DNA of 64,000 nt from Endozoicomonas euniceicola (lineage in GTDB: Bacteria; Pseudomonadota; Gammaproteobacteria; Pseudomonadales; Endozoicomonadaceae): positions 6,264,501 to 6,328,500 of the forward strand of contig NZ_CP103300.1 in NCBI RefSeq assembly GCF_025562755.1, given 5' to 3'. The notes below the pieces were generated by a model. That model was given only the letters and a program-made list of their open reading frames with translations. It was not told the origin of the DNA and did no database searches. A program made the position numbers and the translations under genes. Positions 22,097-34,600 of this stretch are shown piece by piece. The stretch's first letter is position 1; the number at the start of each line of letters is the position of its first letter.

Positions 22097-23338
22097 TCAG
22101 GCGTTTTCATGCCAGCGAACAATTTGTTTGCGAGCCAACTGACGAGCCTGCCGGTCAGCCTCAAGAACCTGTTCAATATCACCCGCATTATGCACCTGCA
22201 ATGCCTGCAACGTCGCATCAATCACTTCCGGAATGCGGTCAAATCGCAGGTTCATACCCAGAAACGCATCCACCGCTTCTTCATTAGCAGCGTTTAGCAT
22301 AGCGGCTGCGGTGCCACCGACTGACGCTGCTTCCTGCGCCAGTTTCAGACAGCGAAAACGCTGCATACAGGGATCATGGAAATCCAGTCGCCCAACGTCT
22401 GCCAGCGACAGAGGCCTGACCCCGGAAGCAATACGATCCGGCCAGGCCAGGGCGTGAGCAATCGGTGTTCGCATATCCGGATTACCCATCTGCGCCAGCA
22501 CTGAGCCATCTTTGTAATCCACCAGAGAGTGAATAATGCTCTGCGGGTGAATCACCACATCCACTTGCTCCGGCGTCGCACCAAACAGCCAGCAGGCCTC
22601 AATATACTCCAGCCCTTTGTTCATCATGGTGGCGGAATCCACAGAAATCTTGCGCCCCATACTCCAGTTCGGGTGAGCACAGGCCTGCTCCGGCGTAATA
22701 CCGGCAAAAGTATCCAGCGGAGTCTCTCTGAATGGCCCTCCGGAAGCGGTCAACAGAATGCGCTCAACACCCACCTGCTCCAGACCATCCTGATAATTGC
22801 GGGGCATGCACTGGAAGATAGCATTATGTTCACTATCAATGGGCAGCAGGACCGATCCTGACGCTTTGACAGAGTCCATAAACAGCGCACCGGTCATAAC
22901 CAGCGCTTCTTTGTTTGCCAACAAAACTTTTTTTCCGGCTTTGACAGCGGCCAGAGTGGGTAACAACCCGGCAGCCCCGACAATAGCCGCCATAACCACG
23001 TCAACCGAACTGTCCGCCGCCACCTGAGCAACAGACAATGACCCGGACAGCACCTCGGTGGTTAGCTGCTCCTGCTTAACCAGCCTGCGCAACTCATCAG
23101 CTGCCTTCGGATCAGCCATAACGGCATATTCTGGCACAAACTGACGAATCTGCTCGAGCATGGCGCGGTAGTTTCTACCCGCCGCCAGGGAACGGACCTG
23201 GTAACGATCAGCATTGCGGGCAATCACGTCCAGCGTACTTTTGCCAATCGACCCCGTTGATCCCAGCACACAGACCTGCCGAACATCTTCACCGGACATC
23301 AAACCTGATTGACTGGAATAACTATGTTCTGTAACCAT
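22097..23338 (-). CDS. dxr: 1-deoxy-D-xylulose-5-phosphate reductoisomerase
   Basis: Dxr (IspC) converts DXP to MEP with NADPH, the first committed step of the MEP isoprenoid pathway, which feeds undecaprenyl-phosphate made by the nearby uppS. The 413-residue protein has the NADPH-binding [10 protein letters not shown] near residues 26-35, the metal-binding [13 protein letters not shown] stretch, and the [21 protein letters not shown] active-site region. The N-terminus is some 20 residues longer than in the E. coli enzyme. It starts three bases after cdsA. Confidence 0.97.
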   Translation of the reverse strand: MVTEHSYSSQSGLMSGEDVRQVCVLGSTGSIGKSTLDVIARNADRYQVRSLAAGRNYRAMLEQIRQFVPEYAVMADPKAADELRRLVKQEQLTTEVLSGSLSVAQVAADSSVDVVMAAIVGAAGLLPTLAAVKAGKKVLLANKEALVMTGALFMDSVKASGSVLLPIDSEHNAIFQCMPRNYQDGLEQVGVERILLTASGGPFRETPLDTFAGITPEQACAHPNWSMGRKISVDSATMMNKGLEYIEACWLFGATPEQVDVVIHPQSIIHSLVDYKDGSVLAQMGNPDMRTPIAHALAWPDRIASGVRPLSLADVGRLDFHDPCMQRFRCLKLAQEAASVGGTAAAMLNAANEEAVDAFLGMNLRFDRIPEVIDATLQALQVHNAGDIEQVLEADRQARQLARKQIVRWHENA

Positions 23339-23341
23339 TTC

Positions 23342-24142
23342 TTAACCTCCACTGCACAGCAGCGCAAGCGCAAAAACAGGCACTGCGGCAGTCAGACTGT
23401 CAATACGATCCAGTATGCCACCATGCCCCGGCAACAGATTACTACTGTCTTTTATACCCCGCTCCCGCTTAAGCAGGCTTTCAAACAGGTCGCCCAGAAC
23501 AGAAACGATACCGACGACAACGGTGAGCAACAGCAGCCCCATACCTCTGGCAAAAGTAAACTCGAAATACAGCCCTACGCAGGCAGCCACCAGAACCGCC
23601 AGAAGCAGTCCACCCACCAGTCCCTCCAGTGTTTTTTTAGGGCTGACATTAACCGCCAGCTTGTGCTTACCCAGCGCACGACCGGCAAAATAAGCGCCAA
23701 CATCAGCAGCCCAGACCAGAAAAAAGACAAACAGTATTGCCATGCCGCCATGATCGTACTGTTTAAGCTGAACCAGTGCATACCATGCTGGCACCAGGGT
23801 CAGCAGTCCCATAAACAGACGCAGGGTTTTACTTTGACAGCATTGCCCCGTCTTCGGATAACCTTTTACCAGCAGCAGGGCAACGACCCACCAGGCAGCG
23901 GCAATCCCCAGGATAAGAAAATACGGCAAAGGAGACACCAGCCAGCAGATCAAACCCGTCAGCAGAGAAAACAATACCCGCTGAACAGGCTGTTCAAACC
24001 CAGCCAGATTAGCCCATTCCCAGGCAGCCAGCATGATAATCAGTGCCGTCAGAACAGAAAAAACTGCCGGAGAAAGAAAGATAACACCGGCAAGGGCCAA
24101 AGGGGCCAGCACCAGTGCAGTCAGAATTCTTTGTTTTAACAC
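23342..24142 (-). CDS. cdsA: Phosphatidate cytidylyltransferase
   Basis: CdsA makes CDP-diacylglycerol from phosphatidate and CTP at the inner membrane, the precursor of all phospholipids. The 266-residue protein has about eight hydrophobic helices and the family signature KRERGIKDSSNLLPGHGGILDRIDS in its C-terminal part. It starts at a GTG (24142) inside the uppS 3' end, overlapping by seven bases, which indicates coupled translation. Confidence 0.95.
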   Translation of the reverse strand: MLKQRILTALVLAPLALAGVIFLSPAVFSVLTALIIMLAAWEWANLAGFEQPVQRVLFSLLTGLICWLVSPLPYFLILGIAAAWWVVALLLVKGYPKTGQCCQSKTLRLFMGLLTLVPAWYALVQLKQYDHGGMAILFVFFLVWAADVGAYFAGRALGKHKLAVNVSPKKTLEGLVGGLLLAVLVAACVGLYFEFTFARGMGLLLLTVVVGIVSVLGDLFESLLKRERGIKDSSNLLPGHGGILDRIDSLTAAVPVFALALLCSGG

Positions 24143-24915
24143 GTAGCCTCAGCCTCCACCTGCTCACTGGTCTTGCCGAAACGACGCTGTCGGCCTACAT
24201 AATCCAGGAGCGCACGATGAAACTCTGCCCGATTAAAATCCGGCCACAGAGTATCGGTAAAATAAAACTCGCTGTAGGCACACTGCCATAGCATAAAGTT
24301 ACTGATTCGCTGCTCTCCACTGGTGCGAATCATCAAATCCGGGGCTGGCAAATCGGCGGTACTCAGGTGTGATTCAATCATCTCCTGAGTCACCTCGTCA
24401 GCCTGCAGCTCACCCCGCTCAACTCTTAGCGCCACTTTCTGAGTGGCCTGGGTGATATCCCACATACCGCCATAATTGGCAGCAATGACCAGCGTTACTT
24501 TATGCTCATTCGCTGTCAGGGCTTCGGCCTCACGAATGTGGCGCTGTATATCCGCACTGAAGCCTGACACATCGCCGATAACTTTAAGACGGATATTATT
24601 TCGTTTCAGGCGGCGGGTTTCCCGTCTCAGGGCACGGAGAAACAGCTCCATAAGGCCATTGACTTCATTACGGGGGCGATTCCAGTTTTCGCTACTGAAC
24701 GCGAACAGCGTGAGTACTCTCACTCCATACTCACCACAGGCTTCAACAATATTACGTACTGCTGACACTCCGGCGCGATGTCCCGCCAAACCAGGCAGTA
24801 GTCGTCTTTTTGCCCAGCGGTTGTTGCCATCCAGAATAATGGCAATATGTTGTGGCAGCTTATCTTTGGGAATTCCCTCTATACTGCCGGTTTCCATTTG
24901 CGGTCTCATTGCCAT
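24136..24915 (-). CDS. uppS: Undecaprenyl diphosphate synthase
   Basis: UppS (IspU) condenses eight isopentenyl-PP units onto farnesyl-PP to form the C55 carrier lipid for peptidoglycan and O-antigen. The 259-residue cis-prenyltransferase has the catalytic Asp29 in IILDGNNRWAK, the LTLFAFSSENWNRP motif and the C-terminal RTSGEQRISNFMLWQ stretch. An alternative internal Met at residue 3 would change little. It lies 104 bases after frr. Confidence 0.97.
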   Translation of the reverse strand: MAMRPQMETGSIEGIPKDKLPQHIAIILDGNNRWAKRRLLPGLAGHRAGVSAVRNIVEACGEYGVRVLTLFAFSSENWNRPRNEVNGLMELFLRALRRETRRLKRNNIRLKVIGDVSGFSADIQRHIREAEALTANEHKVTLVIAANYGGMWDITQATQKVALRVERGELQADEVTQEMIESHLSTADLPAPDLMIRTSGEQRISNFMLWQCAYSEFYFTDTLWPDFNRAEFHRALLDYVGRQRRFGKTSEQVEAEATC

Positions 24916-24966
24916 GAAGTCTTTGCTGATCTGAAAAGTTGAAGAGAAACAACAGGCTTAAGAAAA

Positions 24967-25007
24967 CCTTGCAGGAGCCAGCCCAAAAAAGCAAGCTCCC
25001 ACAAAGG
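24967..25007. repeat. REP-like imperfect inverted repeat between frr and uppS
   Basis: Read on the minus strand, CCTTTGTGGGAGC is followed after a T-rich loop by GCTCCTGCAAGG, an imperfect inverted repeat of about 13 bp arms. The GTGGGAGC core resembles pseudomonad REP sequences. It could also act as a weak transcript-stabilising hairpin. Confidence 0.4.
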
Positions 25008-25019
25008 CAACGAACGGGT

Positions 25020-25577
25020 TCAGACTTCCATCAGGTCGCTTTCTTTGGCGGCCAGAGCCTTGTCAACGTCGGCTACAAAGCTGTCAGTGATCTTTTGCAC
25101 ATCATCAGCTGCACGACGCTCCTCGTCTTCACTGATCTCTTTTTCCTTCTCCAGCTCTTTGAAGTCGGACAGAGCATCACGACGGATGTTGCGAATGGCG
25201 ATTTTGGCATTTTCAGCCTCAGCACGAGCCTGACGCACATACCCTTTACGGGTCTCTTCAGTCAGTGGCGGCAGAGGAATACGAATCACCTCACCCGCTG
25301 TTGAAGGGTTCAGACCCAGATCAGACTTGATGATGGCTTTTTCAATGTCTGGCACCATGGACTTCTCCCAGACACGAACCGCCAGGGTACGGGCATCTTC
25401 AGCCGAGATATTCGCCATCTGACCCAGCGGCGTCTCGGAACCGTAATAGGATACCTTGATGCCATCGAGCAGACTTGGATGCGCACGACCGGTACGGATT
25501 TTGTTAAACGCAACCGTCAGGGAATCCAGAGATTTCCCCATACGCTCTTTAGCGTCGTCTTTAATTTCATTAATCAT
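25020..25577 (-). CDS. frr: Ribosome recycling factor
   Basis: RRF splits post-termination ribosomes together with EF-G. The 185-residue protein has the normal length and conserved stretches ([17 protein letters not shown], then [17 protein letters not shown]) of the two-domain tRNA-like fold. Its ATG overlaps the pyrH stop as ATGA, so translation is coupled. Order rpsB-tsf-pyrH-frr is the standard one. Confidence 0.98.
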   Translation of the reverse strand: MINEIKDDAKERMGKSLDSLTVAFNKIRTGRAHPSLLDGIKVSYYGSETPLGQMANISAEDARTLAVRVWEKSMVPDIEKAIIKSDLGLNPSTAGEVIRIPLPPLTEETRKGYVRQARAEAENAKIAIRNIRRDALSDFKELEKEKEISEDEERRAADDVQKITDSFVADVDKALAAKESDLMEV

Positions 25578-26311
25578 TGTTGACCCCCTGAAACAAGTGT
25601 TCCTTCATTACTACCTACTACAACACTCAGCAATGCGCCGGGCTTGTTCATATTAAATACGCGCAACGGCATATTCTGGTCACGCACCAGGCAGATGGCT
25701 GTCAGATCCATAACGCCGAGTTTGCGATCCAGCACCTCATCGTAAGACAAGTGCTCAAACTTGACCGCGTCAGCATGCTTTACAGGGTCTTTGTCGTATA
25801 CGCCGTCGACCTTGGTGGCTTTCAAAACAGCGTCAGCATTGACTTCGATACCGCGCAGGCAGGCAGCAGAATCAGTGGTAAAGAATGGATTGCCGGTACC
25901 GGCTGAGAAAATAACGACATCACCTTCATTAAGGTGACGCATTGCACGACGATGATCGTAGTGCTCAACGACACCACTCATCGGAATAGAAGACATAACC
26001 CGGGTATTAATATTAGAACGCTCAAGGGCATCACGCATAGCCAGAGCATTCATGACGGTAGCCAGCATACCCATGTGGTCGCCAGTGACGCGATCCAGCC
26101 CCGCAGCACTGAGTTCTGCACCCCGGAACAGGTTGCCGCCACCAATAACGATACCAACCTGTACACCGATACCAACCAGCTGGCCAATTTCCAGGGCCAT
26201 ACGATCCAATACACCAGGATCTATGCCGAAATCATTGGAACCCTGCAGCGCTTCACCGCTGAGTTTGAGAAGAATGCGCTTATATTTCGGTTGTCGATCA
26301 TTTACCGGCAT
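25574..26311 (-). CDS. pyrH: UMP kinase
   Basis: PyrH phosphorylates UMP to UDP, upstream of PyrG in the same pathway. The protein contains the amino-acid-kinase motif [11 protein letters not shown] and the conserved GGGNLFRG and [13 protein letters not shown] stretches. I chose the ATG at 26311, which is preceded by GGAAGC and gives 245 residues. A TTG at 26329 would add six. The 285 bases between it and tsf hold no gene. Confidence 0.97.
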   Translation of the reverse strand: MPVNDRQPKYKRILLKLSGEALQGSNDFGIDPGVLDRMALEIGQLVGIGVQVGIVIGGGNLFRGAELSAAGLDRVTGDHMGMLATVMNALAMRDALERSNINTRVMSSIPMSGVVEHYDHRRAMRHLNEGDVVIFSAGTGNPFFTTDSAACLRGIEVNADAVLKATKVDGVYDKDPVKHADAVKFEHLSYDEVLDRKLGVMDLTAICLVRDQNMPLRVFNMNKPGALLSVVVGSNEGTLVSGGQQ

Positions 26312-26493
26312 GTTCAGCTTCCGTATCAAAGATAGGCGGATAATAACATCCGGCCTCCCTGCTGTCAGATATACTGCTGTCAGAAATACCGGATGCCGGA
26401 TCAGAAACCCACTGTTCGCAGGCTTCCGGCTGGAAGCTTTCAGCCATGTCGCCTGAAGCCGTCAGGCATCAGACCATCATCAGGCCGGGTCAC

Positions 26494-26520
26494 AAAAAAA
26501 AACGACACACCACTGTGATG
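26494..26520 (-). terminator. Candidate weak terminator downstream of tsf
   Basis: On the minus strand nine consecutive T residues (26502-26494) follow a short imperfect stem around CATCACAGTGGTG. The stem is weak, so this may be only partial termination between tsf and pyrH. Confidence 0.25.
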
Positions 26521-26596
26521 ACCTCCTGCCTCCAGCCTGGCAAGGCCGGAAACCGCTGCAACGTAAATGCAACCAATCCGGCCTGCTGCAAAGGAA

Positions 26597-27460
26597 TTAA
26601 GCGCCCGCAGCCGCTGCAGCCACTTCAGCAGCGAAATCCACTTCTTCCTTCTCGATACCCTCACCCACTTCAAAGCGAACGAAGCTGGAGATGGTTGCGC
26701 CAGCTTTCTTAGCCAGAGCGCCTACCTTCATGTCAGGATCTTTAACGAAAGGCTGCTCAACCAGGCTGCTCTCGGACAGGAACTTGTTGATACGACCAAC
26801 AATCATCTTCTCGATGATTTCAGCTGGCTTGCCAGACTGTTCAGCCTGAGCCTTGAAGATTTCCTTCTCTTTCTCTACCAGCTCAGCTGGCATGTCTTCC
26901 TTGTTAACCACCTGAGGGCTAACCGCAGCAACGTGCATCGCTACGTCGCGCGCCAGCTCAGCGTCACCACCTTCCTGACTAACCAGAACAGCGATACGGC
27001 TGTTACCGTGAACGTAAGAGCCAACAACACCGCCCTCTACGATAACGGCACGACGAACGCTGATGTTTTCACCGATTTTCTGAACCAGGGCCAGACGAGC
27101 CGCTTCCAGTTCACCTTCCATCAGTGCGGCAACGTCAGTTTCCTTACGTTCAAACGCAACGTCAGTGACCTTCTGAACGAATGCAACAAAGCCTTCATCA
27201 CGGGCAACGAAGTCAGTTTCGCTGTTCACTTCAACGACGATACCGTAGGAAGCGTCGTCAGCCACCCTGGTCATTACGATGCCTTCAGCAGCGGTACGAC
27301 CCGCTTTTTTGGCCGCTTTAGCCTGACCAGACTTACGCATCTCTTCGATGGCTTTTTCGATGTCGCCACCAGCCTCTTTCAGAGCGCGCTTGCACTCCAT
27401 CATGCCCAGACCAGTGCGCTCACGCAGTTCCTTAACCAGTGCTGCAGAAATTGCTGCCAT
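26597..27460 (-). CDS. tsf: Elongation factor Ts
   Basis: EF-Ts exchanges GDP for GTP on EF-Tu. The ATG at 27460 follows GAGAGGAATCC and gives the family N-terminus ([23 protein letters not shown]), 287 residues. An upstream in-frame start would add six residues outside the family. The core domain motif DFVARDEGF is present. It is separated from rpsB by 156 bases that contain a strong hairpin, a common arrangement that lowers tsf expression relative to rpsB. Confidence 0.98.
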   Translation of the reverse strand: MAAISAALVKELRERTGLGMMECKRALKEAGGDIEKAIEEMRKSGQAKAAKKAGRTAAEGIVMTRVADDASYGIVVEVNSETDFVARDEGFVAFVQKVTDVAFERKETDVAALMEGELEAARLALVQKIGENISVRRAVIVEGGVVGSYVHGNSRIAVLVSQEGGDAELARDVAMHVAAVSPQVVNKEDMPAELVEKEKEIFKAQAEQSGKPAEIIEKMIVGRINKFLSESSLVEQPFVKDPDMKVGALAKKAGATISSFVRFEVGEGIEKEEVDFAAEVAAAAAGA

Positions 27461-27573
27461 GGTGGATTCCTCTCGCAAATGTTCAAAGTCATTCCTGAGA
27501 AGCTGATGAAGTATCGTGTGTGTAATACCTCTTACCAGGCATCTCAGGATAGATAATGGTTACTTGTAATCTG

Positions 27574-27601
27574 AAAAAGGGGGCATCAGGGCCCCCTTTT
27601 T
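27574..27601. terminator. Strong intrinsic terminator/attenuator between rpsB and tsf
   Basis: AAAAAGGGGGC (27574-27584) and GCCCCCTTTTT (27591-27601) form an 11-bp stem with a 6-base loop, with A- and T-runs on both sides, so it can work in either direction. It lies 16 bases after the rpsB stop. Confidence 0.85.
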
Positions 27602-27616
27602 CCAACACCTGGAAGA

Positions 27617-28405
27617 TTAAGCTTCCGCGGCGTCGTCAGCCTTGGTTTCAGCTTCGACTTTCGCTTCAGCTTCAACTTCAACTTCTACAAATTCGCTTTC
27701 AGCGCCAGTGCTGGCAGCAGCGCGAGCATCCATGATGACGTCAGCAGCAGCTTTAACGTACAACTGGATAGCGCGGATAGCGTCATCGTTACCCGGGATA
27801 ACGAAGTCTACGCCTTCTGGGCTGGAGTTGGTATCAACGATACCGATAACAGGAATACCCAGCTTGTTGGCTTCCTGAATAGCGATGCGCTCGTGCTCAA
27901 CGTCGATAACGAACAGCGCGTCTGGCAGACCACCCATTTCCTTGATACCACCCAGGGAGCGATCCAGCTTCTCCAGGTCGCGACGACGCATCAGAGCTTC
28001 TTTCTTGGTCAGCTTCTCGAAAGTGCCGTCCTGAGACTGAACTTCCAGATCACGCAGACGACGTACAGACTGACGGATAGTCTTGTAGTTAGTCAGCATG
28101 CCACCCAGCCAGCGGTGAGCGACGAATGGCTGACCAGCGCGGGCAGCTTCTTCGCGGATGATTTTACCCGCAGCACGCTTGGTGCCTACAAACATAACCT
28201 TGTTCTTACCTGCAGCCAGCTTACGGATAAACTCCATAGCTTCGGTGAACGCAGGCATGGTGTGCTCAAGGTTGATGATATGAATCTTGTTGCGGGCACC
28301 GAAGATGAATTTGTTCATCTTTGGGTTCCAGAAACGAGTCTGGTGACCGAAGTGCACGCCCGCCTTGAGCATGTCACGCATGGTAACGTTATGGGCTTGC
28401 GCCAT
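27617..28405 (-). CDS. rpsB: 30S ribosomal protein S2
   Basis: S2 is a structural protein of the small ribosomal subunit. The protein begins [24 protein letters not shown], the family signature, and includes the Rossmann-like core with [14 protein letters not shown]. At 262 residues it is about 20 longer than E. coli S2. The excess is a Glu/Ala-rich acidic C-terminal tail. A CAGGAG site precedes the ATG. Its leader contains a candidate autoregulatory structure. Confidence 0.98.
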   Translation of the reverse strand: MAQAHNVTMRDMLKAGVHFGHQTRFWNPKMNKFIFGARNKIHIINLEHTMPAFTEAMEFIRKLAAGKNKVMFVGTKRAAGKIIREEAARAGQPFVAHRWLGGMLTNYKTIRQSVRRLRDLEVQSQDGTFEKLTKKEALMRRRDLEKLDRSLGGIKEMGGLPDALFVIDVEHERIAIQEANKLGIPVIGIVDTNSSPEGVDFVIPGNDDAIRAIQLYVKAAADVIMDARAAASTGAESEFVEVEVEAEAKVEAETKADDAAEA

Positions 28406-28500
28406 TTTATTTCTCCTGAAACAGGGTTATGCCTCCACGCACCCCATGAGTTCGACCCCTGGCAGGTTTGATCTTTCAAAGAACCATCAAACCTTTGGGC
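28406..28500 (-). promoter_or_regulatory. Structured rpsB leader, candidate S2 autoregulatory RNA
   Basis: In many gammaproteobacteria S2 represses its own mRNA by binding the rpsB leader. Here a perfect 8-bp stem (28493-28486 with 28472-28465) encloses a 13-base loop, followed by a GGGTGCG…GGAGG region close to the rpsB Shine-Dalgarno. The position and shape fit such a leader. The assignment is inferred and was not matched to a covariance model. Confidence 0.45.
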
Positions 28501-28669
28501 ACCCTGAGTCATGTGACGGTGCATGTGAGTTCTGTAAATAGTTTAAAAAGCTTCGTTTCCGGAAGGCAGATAACAGGCCAAAGTGGCTTGCGAGCAGACC
28601 CCATTTAACGAAGACGGCGATTTATACCACAAAAAAAAACGAACGAAAACCTTTCACCTGCCTTTCACG

Positions 28670-31600
28670 TTAAAAGGACGCCATCTCGTTAAGCAGGGCA
28701 TCCTGGACCCCTTTCGGCCCGTGCACCCGAATGATACGAAGGAGACTGCGAACAAAGTAACCTGCCTGCTCTCTCCCTTCAGGGGATAGCTCATCAACAT
28801 TTCCCAAACCTTTGATGAAACATTCGAACATGGTATGCAGCTGGCTTACATCCAGAGTTTCTGCCGTTACCCGCCACATCTGCTTCATATGATTAATCAG
28901 AAAGTCATTGCAAAATGCATAAAGCTTCTGCATCTCACCTTCAGGCCAGTTTTTGATGCGCTCCCCAATCCGGAACAACAATATATCGCCCGGCAGCCTG
29001 TTTTCGTAATCCCTCTGACTTAGCAGCTCTTTCAGGATAAAGGCTTTATCCAGAGCCACTATATTCTGGAGGGAATCGTCAGGGTAGTCAGTATCATAAT
29101 CCTGCTTCTGACTGATATCATTCAGCGCCTTCAGCATTGACTCTATGAGATCGGGTTTAGCCAGATTGGCCACATGATGAAACAGATTTCTCTGGTCTGG
29201 TGATGGACTGCTGGTCAGAAGGTTATGAGCTAATTCAATAAAATAAGATTCAAATTCACCTAACGCTTCAAGGAGCGCCTGACAGGAGTTATATCGCCCG
29301 ATGGCTGCGGCCAGTATAAGTGCACTGGAGCTGACTGTCTGACCCTTTTCCCTGATCAGTAATTCATGGGGGGAAATCACGCGTTTTTTGAAAAGGTGAT
29401 TCAGCAAGGGATAGGCACCCTTAACGTTAATAATATTAAAAATGAGCGAATGCCATGACATCCTAGGATCATCTTCATCCCATCGGAAGGGATACTCAAT
29501 GGGCATTCTGTCAATATAGTACTCATGTCCATTTTCTTTCAGGCTCTCATACTGCTGCCTCAACTTTTCGTGACTCTTACCCGTACGCTCTTGTTCACTG
29601 AAATCCTTATACTGCTGGACAATCTTTTCCCGGACATCGCCAGCAGTACTAGTCTGCTGAAGTTGCTGACGTCGAAAGCTCTCACATAGATAGCGTTGTG
29701 CCATTCGCCGGGATGACAAACCTTGTCCATGCTCAAATGCTTTGTGGAACAGTGCCACCTGGGCATCCCGGGTATTTTGTCGTTGAGTGTCGAGCTCCTT
29801 CTTGAAGCTTGCTTCTATTTCTCTGACTTTTTGGTCAATTCTTTTTAAGTTGTCACTTTGGGTCTGTAAAAGAAGCTTTATCTGATCGCTGACAGTCGCA
29901 GCCCTATCTTCAAGATCATCCAGATTTAGAAATCTCTCAAGCTCGATCAGTTGCAAAATTTCAGCTAGCAGTTCAGGGTTTATACGTTCACTCTTACACC
30001 GATAGGCCAGATCAACCCACTCTTTATCAGTCTTAAGACTGTTTTTTTCATATTTTTTCACGTCGGCAAAATGACTGAGCCACCGGGAAGCATCCTGCTG
30101 TTCAAGGGTTACACTGTGAAAATACACGCCGGTACTGAAATGATTTTCCTTATTCCCATAGACTTGATAAGCAAGGATGGCATCGACATAAGGGTAATCT
30201 AGATTTCCAATTCTAATGATGGCGTGTTTTCTGTCACCCAGCAGTTTATTTAGTCTTTCGCTATACCTTAAAAAATCATTCCTCTTAGTATCATAACTGC
30301 GAGTTAGATAGTCGTTTAACTGTTGCGCTTTTTTCTGTTTGCTGCAAAGTTCCTCTTTTTTAGATTGTTGTTTAAGCATAATTTCATCTTTTGCTTCTTT
30401 TATAAGGGTTAGGTTTTCATCCCATTTATCAGTAACCGCTTTTCTTTTTTTTATTTTTGTGGATCTAAGACCGATCATATGAAACAGACTGTCACTGCTT
30501 TCCTGGTCCATCTCTGGCATGACGGTGGTGGCAAGCCCCAATAGCTGCTGCTTTTCTCTGATGCTGGCAGGTGCTGCTGTAATGCCGAGTTTCTGGCACT
30601 CATGGGTCAACTGCATATCGCCAAGAACAGCACTCAAAGAAGATGCGCCCCCTGCGTCAGGCATCCCTGTAACCAAGTGATTTTCACATTCACGTTGCCT
30701 TTTACTGAGAAATGACATGGTCTTTTGGTGCTTCCGCATGAACTCAGATATTTTTCTATCTTTTTCGTCACTGAAATTTCTGATAAGCGGGTCTCGTCTT
30801 AGGCCGTTCATTTGTATTTCAAGATAAGTCAACTCCAGGTGGCGTCGCCTGTCGTGTTCACTGTACCGCTCAGATAGCTCACTGATCTGCTCCGACACTG
30901 CTTCAGGTGTTCTTTTAAACTGGTGAAAATCTTTATGCTCAAATGCTTTTAGCAGATTTTTTCTATCTGAACGGCTACGTCTCAGAGCCTGAACACTGGC
31001 CAGGGCTGTTCGTTCATCGCAAGTCAGTTCATCACTGCCCTGAACAGTCAATCGGTCAATAGTGCTTTGCAATTCTTCAGGAGTTGGCAAGGGGCCAGCT
31101 TTTTCTAAATTCATCAGGTCATTTCTTGCGGACTCGCACTTTTGGTTAATAGTTGCTATCGGGTTGCGAATACAGTAATTGGCATGCTTCAGTTGCAACT
31201 TTCTGAGCTGTCCTCCCAGTCCTATAATATCTCTGGTTACAGCCACTCTGTCATGCCCGTCACGCAAATATGTTTGTTCAGAAGTCGGCTGCTCCAGATA
31301 GGTTGCTAGTTTTTCGATCTTGTTATTGATGTCTGCTATATCGTCTTCTGTCAGGTGATTTTCCAGATCAATCCCATTTATAAAAATGCCAATATCGTTC
31401 AAAGTGTCCCGGAGTTGGTGGCTAAGGCAAACACCCACTGACTTTTCAAAGTCAGATGCCTGGTTGGCAGAACCCCAACTAATAGAGTTTTGCGCTATTG
31501 GAGATGAAGATGAGGAAGCTGCTTTTGTTAAAAATTTATCCGTCAGCACAGCGGCGTCGTAAATTAATGCCTTTAACTCTTCTATCATCTTATTTTCAGA

Positions 31601-34600
31601 CACTACTTCGGTGTTGGAATCCATGATGTCTACCTCCCTGGTTAATTCATCTATCTCGGTAATTCCCTGAAATATCCCTGTGAATTCAGCAATTTGCTGC
31701 TCCAGCATTGCTTTGTAATCTTCAGTAGCTATACCTTCCGGACAAATGCTTTCTAATAACTGATTCATAACGTTATTAATGTCATAACAGGATGTGAGCA
31801 TAGTAATCAGTGCTTTTTTGATCTGCTCACCTTGCATTCCATCGGGTTGAACCAGTTTCTGGTTAAACAGCTTTGCCAGCATCAGCTTTAATTTGCTGGT
31901 CTCGCTATTAGAAAAACGACCATATCCATCATTGTCGTATACCAACTCTTTAGCTCTTGAATTGATGGTATATAAAAACTTTATCAGGCTGTTTAGTTCA
32001 GCCCCATGAGGTGTCTTGAAAAATAGCAGGCAGGCAGTATACTGGAGCAGCTGCCTCTTACTGTGTTTATCCGGGATTTTTTCTATTGTGCTGGCAACTA
32101 TGCCAAGGATTTTCTTAAGTATTTCGTCATGGCAATCTGACTCAATGGCAATCAACAGGGATTGAGCTTTCCCGGCTGTCTTCCTTAGTGTGCGTGATAA
32201 TGCCAATAGCGACTTAATAATCTCCATTGTTTCTGAGCTTGCCGGGACAGAGCTGGCGACTTCCCCAACAGCTCTGGTGAAATCCGCCACTACCTCAGGG
32301 TGCTGTATAAAAATACCGTTTTTTGCTGAAAAAAGGTAACTGATGGGGATTTCGAAAGCTTTTATGCTTAAGTCCAGTTTCTTTGCCTGGGGAACATGCA
32401 ATACATCATGGACTAACCGGTTGCCGTCTCTTTCGGCTCGAATTTCTCTTTTGGGAATGGCGTCACGCTGCTGAAGAGCAATGTAGTTTCTCAGGTGCTT
32501 ACCCTCCGGTAAGATCAACTGCTGTCGATCACAGGTCACTTCTGCACCAGCTACTTCAGACAGCGCCAGATAATCATCGTCCGAAATCTGTTTATTATTT
32601 TGAACAAAGCCGTCGTCATCATAGTCCATATACTCTTGCTCTTCCTGCAAGTCAGACAGGGCGTTTCGGATGGTGGCATTATGGTGAGCAATCAACGCGC
32701 TGGCTTTGGTCAGAACGGTGGGATCAACGGAAATACGTCCGTCCTTGTCAATCAGGCTGGTACACTGTGCCATTCTGACCAGCAGTGTTTTTAGCAGGCA
32801 GTTCAGGCTTTTCTCTATTAATTCTTTTTTCTTGCTGTCAGCATCAGGATCAAGACCGTAAACCAGAATCAGCAGGGGTTTATACATCGACAGAAAGACA
32901 TCTTCTCCCATGCTGCTGGTCACCAGCAGACCTTTAAGAAGTTCTTGGTTTCGGAATTTCATGGCGGTGTAAACAATAGCCAGGCGATCTTTCAATGTAA
33001 CCGAGGGAGTCAGATCGCAAAGTAATTTTGAGAATAGCTCAACAGCACTAGCCAGCTCTTCTGAACGAGCAGACTCCACAGCAGATTTTATAGCTCCAGC
33101 GATACCCGATGCGCCTTCAGCATCAGCAAGAGGGTCTTTTGACACCGGGAGCCTTTCTAAGGTTTCATCTTCAAGGGATATACTTGTGTACAGGATCTTC
33201 TGAAAATAACTCCGCAGCCAGCCCAGTTTTTCTGAGGTTAATTTTTGCTTTCCTAAATGATGCTGGGAAAGCCAGAAAAATAATGGCTTCATTACTGTAA
33301 ATGCCGGGTGCACCACCAACCTTTGCCGGGCGATCATCGCTTTCAGTTGCTCACATTGCTGTTCATTGTAAGGTAACAGCCCATGGTGTTGATCGTCACG
33401 GTTAGTGAATGTCTGGATTTGATTTTTAACCTCTGGGTTCTGAATGGAAATTATTTGATAATATATACTGTTCCAATACTGCAGGGATCGTTTCTTTCTT
33501 TGTACCAGGTCATTAATTATATTTTTTATTTTTTCTGTTTGGTTCTTACTTCCTTTTTTTGAAATCATCCTGCTTTTAATTTCGCGAAATGTTTCATCGC
33601 CCAGTTGATCTTTAGTGATTTCAATATCTGCTATGTGTATTCTATCGGCGTAGGAATAACCAATCAGACGACTGTTAGTTTCTATTAATGCTCCGACTGA
33701 CCGCTGCAAAGAGAATAAACTGAAAGCGTGCTGCATCTTTGTAAGGAGTGCCTTAATCAGGTATTGTTGCAATTTCCAGGGGTCATCTAAAGCATCTTTC
33801 TCTTCATCCGAACTTAATTTTCTTAAATATGGCGTAAACTCAAGGGCTGGAATCAAAGCGGTCAGTAGTTGTGTCTGAGACATACCCAGACTTCCTTTCA
33901 AATAGGCGATAAGCTTGTCAACAACTATTTCTTTTTCCTTCATTTGTTTAAGGTCACGCCTGGTCATGGTGTGCATAAAAATGCGACCATCATCCAAACT
34001 AGTCAGCGGCAGATTACCTGTCACATAGCCCGGCAGAGTAGTTATCTGACGGTTACTGTTTTCGATGCTGCCACTATCAACTGATGGTCCTTCTTCACCA
34101 CGGGGCATTTTTCGTCTACTGTCTTCATTGTCATTGCCACCTTCTTCATCCATCCGGCGGTCTGTTGACGTCCTTTTGACTGTACCTGTACCTGTACCTT
34201 TCCCTCCTGTTGGAATTGGTGTAGAGGAGCGCTGACTGCTTTCGCCTCCACAGGCTACCTGACGACCACTGTACTGACCCGGAAGGCTGGCTATGCTCTC
34301 CCGGTATTGCTGCACCAAAGCTTTAAGACTGAAAACCAGAGTATCAATACTCGTTTTTGCATCTTCATCGTCGTATTTTCCAGCCCACAACCATAACTGC
34401 CGTCCCAGTCTCTTTTTCAACTCGTGATAAACCATACCAGGGGGAGTATCAAGCCACAGCAAGTACAGCAGTTTCTCTTGCGACGGTAACCCGTTGGTAA
34501 AAATAGCAATATCCTGATTATCAATGCTGCCGGTATATTGAGCTAAAGCCTCCCTCAGTGAGTCATCGTCATAACCCTGTAGTTCGCTGGAATAAGTAGC

